NCBI RefSeq assembly: GCF_014696825.1
Contig: NZ_JACJQU010000001.1
Location: forward strand, 124,001-188,000
DNA length: 64,000 nucleotides
Direction of reading: 5' to 3'
Source of the DNA: Anabaena sphaerica FACHB-251
GTDB lineage: Bacteria > Cyanobacteriota > Cyanobacteriia > Cyanobacteriales > Nostocaceae
The position numbers and the translations under genes were made by a program. Position 1 is the stretch's first letter. Each line of letters starts with the position of its first letter. A model generated the notes under the pieces. It had not been told where the DNA came from. It did not search any database and saw only the letters and a program-made list of their open reading frames with translations. This document shows, in pieces, positions 61,868 through 64,000 of this stretch.

Positions 61868-62201
61868 TAATTGGCAGATTGTAATTTAGCTGCAATTTTG
61901 CATTAGTTAGGATGGGCTTCAATACTGCTCGATTAACAATATTAGGACTTACGCAACTGTCACATCAAAAATCTCTTGTAGGGTGCGTCAGATTGCATAA
62001 ATCCTGTCAATAAACAGATTTTTGAGTCTGATGCACCTTACTAATATGCCAGTTGCGTAAGTCCTGAATATAAAAGTTTTCAGGGGGTTTGGGTAAAGGA
62101 TAAAGGTTTTATCTTCCTCTTTCCCCCTTAACCGACTAGTAGTGGGGTGGGCTTATGTCTAACCCCTATCTGAGTTTATTAATTACGAATTACGAATTAC
62201 T
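61868..62201. other. Intergenic region with a family B element
   Basis: Most of the gap is the inverted-repeat element at 61944-62065 plus short ATTACGAATT repeats just before the DUF3891 start codon (about 62180-62200). No gene is visible. Confidence 0.6.
61944..62065. mobile_element. Inverted-repeat element, family B (122 bp)
   Basis: Ends AGGACTTACGCAA and TTGCGTAAGTCCT are identical to those at 16658-16770. An inner pair (TAGGGTGCGTCAGA and TCTGATGCACCTTA) makes a long hairpin. The interiors of the two copies differ, so the ends are the conserved part. Confidence 0.8.
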
Positions 62202-62930
62202 ATGATTGTTAATGCAACACAAAACGGTTGGGAAATCATTTATCATCGCGCTCATGCTTTGCTTGCTGCTCAACTAGCAGGACAATGGCAACGCAAAAAT
62301 GCTCCCGCCAGGTTGTATGAAACTTTAGCGGCAATCTCCCATCATGATGATTTAGAAAAAGAGTGGGAGGAAGACAATCTGACAGCCGCAGGTGCGCCAA
62401 TGGATTTTATGCTTAACCCAAATATAGATGTCGCCAAAATAGCTACTTTGGCAAAAAATGCTCATTACCGGGGTAGGTGGGTAGCTTTATTAATTTCTAA
62501 GCACATTAGCCGTATAAATGAACCCAATCGTGGTCGGCTGGTAGAACTGGATAAATTTCTGGATGAGCAACTAAACCACCAACAGCATTTGCAGGAAGAA
62601 TTAGGAATAGCGCCGGATCAGGTAGAGGCAGCTTATGCCTTTATGCAATGGTGTGATCGCTTGTCTTTGATTCTCTGTCAGCAAGAACTCCCCGCTGATG
62701 AACGATGGCTAGAAATTAGTCCGGGACCTGATGGACAGCGTTATGATATTATGCAACGTCGCGATCATCTAGTCACTGTTCAACCCTGGCCTTTTGAAGA
62801 TCAGCAATTTACAGTCAATGTCGAAGCCTGCAATTTGTCTCAGGTCAAGTTTGACCACAGTCAAGAACTATCTCAAGCTCTTCGCAAAGCTCCCATAAAT
62901 GTACTGGAATGGACATTTGTTAAGAGTTAG
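62202..62930 (+). CDS. DUF3891 family protein
   Basis: A 242-residue soluble protein starting MIVNATQNGWEIIYHRAHALLAAQLAGQW. The pattern HRAHALLAAQLA and ISHHDDLEKEWEEDNLT (about 47-63) identifies DUF3891. The conserved His/Asp residues (HHDD, and later MQWCDRLSLILCQ) look like an HD-type metal site, so phosphohydrolase activity is conceivable but not shown. Found widely in cyanobacteria. No operon partner is obvious. Confidence 0.8.
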   Translation: MIVNATQNGWEIIYHRAHALLAAQLAGQWQRKNAPARLYETLAAISHHDDLEKEWEEDNLTAAGAPMDFMLNPNIDVAKIATLAKNAHYRGRWVALLISKHISRINEPNRGRLVELDKFLDEQLNHQQHLQEELGIAPDQVEAAYAFMQWCDRLSLILCQQELPADERWLEISPGPDGQRYDIMQRRDHLVTVQPWPFEDQQFTVNVEACNLSQVKFDHSQELSQALRKAPINVLEWTFVKS

Positions 62931-62987
62931 AGCAGTTTTCACGTATTTGAACCACAATTATTAGACCTAACCCCCAGGAAATCAAAG

Positions 62988-63010
62988 CCTCCCTCCTACC
63001 AGGAGAGAGG
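62988..63010. terminator. Imperfect hairpin after the DUF3891 gene
   Basis: CCTCCCTCCT pairs with AGGAGAGAGG around a 3-base loop with one mismatch, followed by TTTG. It could act as a weak terminator between the converging DUF3891 and protease genes. Confidence 0.4.
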
Positions 63011-63060
63011 TTTGCTTGTGGTCTATTTAGGGCTTGCTGAAAAAGTCTTGTCGTGGAGAT

Positions 63061-63090
63061 AGGGAACAGGGAACAGGGAACAGGGAACAG
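63061..63090. repeat. GGGAACA heptamer repeat
   Basis: Four tandem GGGAACA copies lie between the two converging genes, matching the tracts at 51741-51785 and 52112-52148. Confidence 0.75.
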
Positions 63091-63130
63091 TTTTAAGTGT
63101 TTAGTAGGGAATTGCGAAAGTCCTGTGGCT

Positions 63131-64000
63131 TTAATTTGCGGTTGACTTCGCTATTACCCCCAGTTGCAAACCTGGAGGAAAACTACCTTCTTGTTTAATC
63201 CGCTTAATTTCCGCTTCGGTGATTCGCAAATTTAACTTTTGTGCTAAACACTTGACAGTATCTCCCCTGTCAATCACACCAGCTACAGCACCTGCGGGAG
63301 AAAGTACCGTGATTTGAGGTAGTTGTTCGTTTTCCAGCTTGGTAATCACCTCTACCAAGGAAGTGGATTCGGTAACTGTGGGTATTGTATTTAGAGGGTG
63401 AACAATTTTCTGTACAGTTTCGGTTTCCCACTCACTTCTTTGAGTTGTCCGCAAATCATCAACTCTTACTAAACCCCGGTAACGTCCATCAGCAGCGGCA
63501 AAATAAACTTGTGGCGAGGATGTTTCTAAAAGATATAAGTCAGCAAACTCCCGTAATGTTTGGTTTGCATCAACTACCCGAAAATCACGAGTCATAGCAT
63601 CAGCAGCTACCAGTTTGAGTAGGGTTTCTTGTAATGTGGTGACGCTGTCGTAGCTGTTAGCGTTGCGAATCGCAAACCAACCTAATAACACAATCCACAA
63701 ACCTGTTACTAGTTCCCTGGTAAAGAAATCTATAGCAAATCCCAGAGCGATCGCCGCATAACCTAAAATCTGTCCAGCCCTGGCTGCCCAATGTACCGCT
63801 TGAAAGCGATCGCCTGTGAGTTTCCATAGTGCTGCTTTTAACACCTGTCCCCCGTCCAGAGGTAAACCGGGAATCAAGTTAAATAAAGCCACAACTAAGT
63901 TAATTCGCGCTAAATCCCTCACCATTACACCCAATAGCGTAGTATCAGAAATAACGTTATACCCTAGACTTAGCAGCACAAACAAGACTATACTTACCGC
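63131..64000 (-). CDS. Site-2 protease (M50) with C-terminal CBS region (partial, right edge)
   Basis: The frame is open past the window end, so the N-terminus with the HExxH zinc site is outside. The visible part has the second active-site motif LFNLIPGLPLDGGQVLKAALW, with the zinc-binding Asp, then a membrane span (LVTGLWIVLLGWFAIRNA). Two CBS-type segments follow (AADAMTRDFRVVDANQTLRE and TVTESTSLVEVITKLENEQLP). Proteins of this form cut substrates within the membrane and may sense nucleotides through CBS. The substrate is unknown. Confidence 0.88.
   Translation of the reverse strand, partial: AVSIVLFVLLSLGYNVISDTTLLGVMVRDLARINLVVALFNLIPGLPLDGGQVLKAALWKLTGDRFQAVHWAARAGQILGYAAIALGFAIDFFTRELVTGLWIVLLGWFAIRNANSYDSVTTLQETLLKLVAADAMTRDFRVVDANQTLREFADLYLLETSSPQVYFAAADGRYRGLVRVDDLRTTQRSEWETETVQKIVHPLNTIPTVTESTSLVEVITKLENEQLPQITVLSPAGAVAGVIDRGDTVKCLAQKLNLRITEAEIKRIKQEGSFPPGLQLGVIAKSTAN

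Overview
The window comes from a filamentous, probably heterocyst-forming cyanobacterium (order Nostocales). The evidence is a divergent psbA, acsF, a cyanobacterial heme oxygenase, bilin-lyase-type GAF kinases, frequent HIP1-type GCGATCGC palindromes, and many short tandem heptamer repeats (CCCCAGT, CCCCAAT, GGGAACA, TGACAGG, ATTAGTC) of the STRR kind known from heterocystous cyanobacteria. The DNA is AT-rich. Genus cannot be fixed from the sequence alone.

Layout. 1-5303: a surface-polysaccharide block on the minus strand (four glycosyltransferases, one SAM methyltransferase), after the tail of a membrane protein. 5625-11330: an orphan ABC ATPase, a DUF2358 protein, an ArsA-type ATPase with an HSP20-like tail, and a large sensor kinase with two cyanobacteriochrome-like GAF domains. 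11505-14392: dnaN and dnaA, separated by a likely chromosomal origin with seven perfect TTTTCCACA DnaA boxes. 14534-20711: an HtrA protease, peptide deformylase, an HMA_2 / DUF5132 / HMA_2 group and dhaKL. 20784-20857: tRNA-Val(GAC). 21182-29370: a type I restriction-modification operon (hsdR, hsdM, hsdS) invaded between every gene by REP-like palindromes, with a REP-associated tyrosine transposase (RAYT) between hsdR and hsdM and a seven-unit 151-bp array between hsdM and hsdS.

30330-42789 is the most striking block: cheW, cheR-TPR, MCP, cheW, cheA-REC, cheB, MCP, then a REC protein with a class III nucleotide cyclase and TPR. Gene content and order resemble the Wsp surface-sensing operon of pseudomonads, but the diguanylate cyclase output (WspR) is replaced by a predicted adenylate cyclase, and a second receptor is present.

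42856-64000: a class V aminotransferase; a rogue D1 (psbA) that has lost several Mn-cluster ligands; recN; a periplasmic solute-binding protein; acsF; a secreted thioredoxin-like protein; a 1357-residue hybrid kinase; a small-protein/HNH pair; then heme oxygenase and hemN, a GlsB-like membrane protein, Mn-catalase, a DUF3891 protein and a partial site-2 protease. The acsF, heme oxygenase and hemN genes correspond to the low-oxygen tetrapyrrole operon of other cyanobacteria, here split by about 8 kb. With the rogue D1 and Mn-catalase nearby, the segment may be an oxygen-adaptation neighbourhood.

Intergenic DNA is full of small mobile remnants: at least four families of short inverted-repeat elements (one with a nine-copy 23-bp internal expansion) and decayed genes (a NACHT/HEAT-type gene reduced to its two ends, a 3' HNH fragment, a phosphodiesterase fragment).
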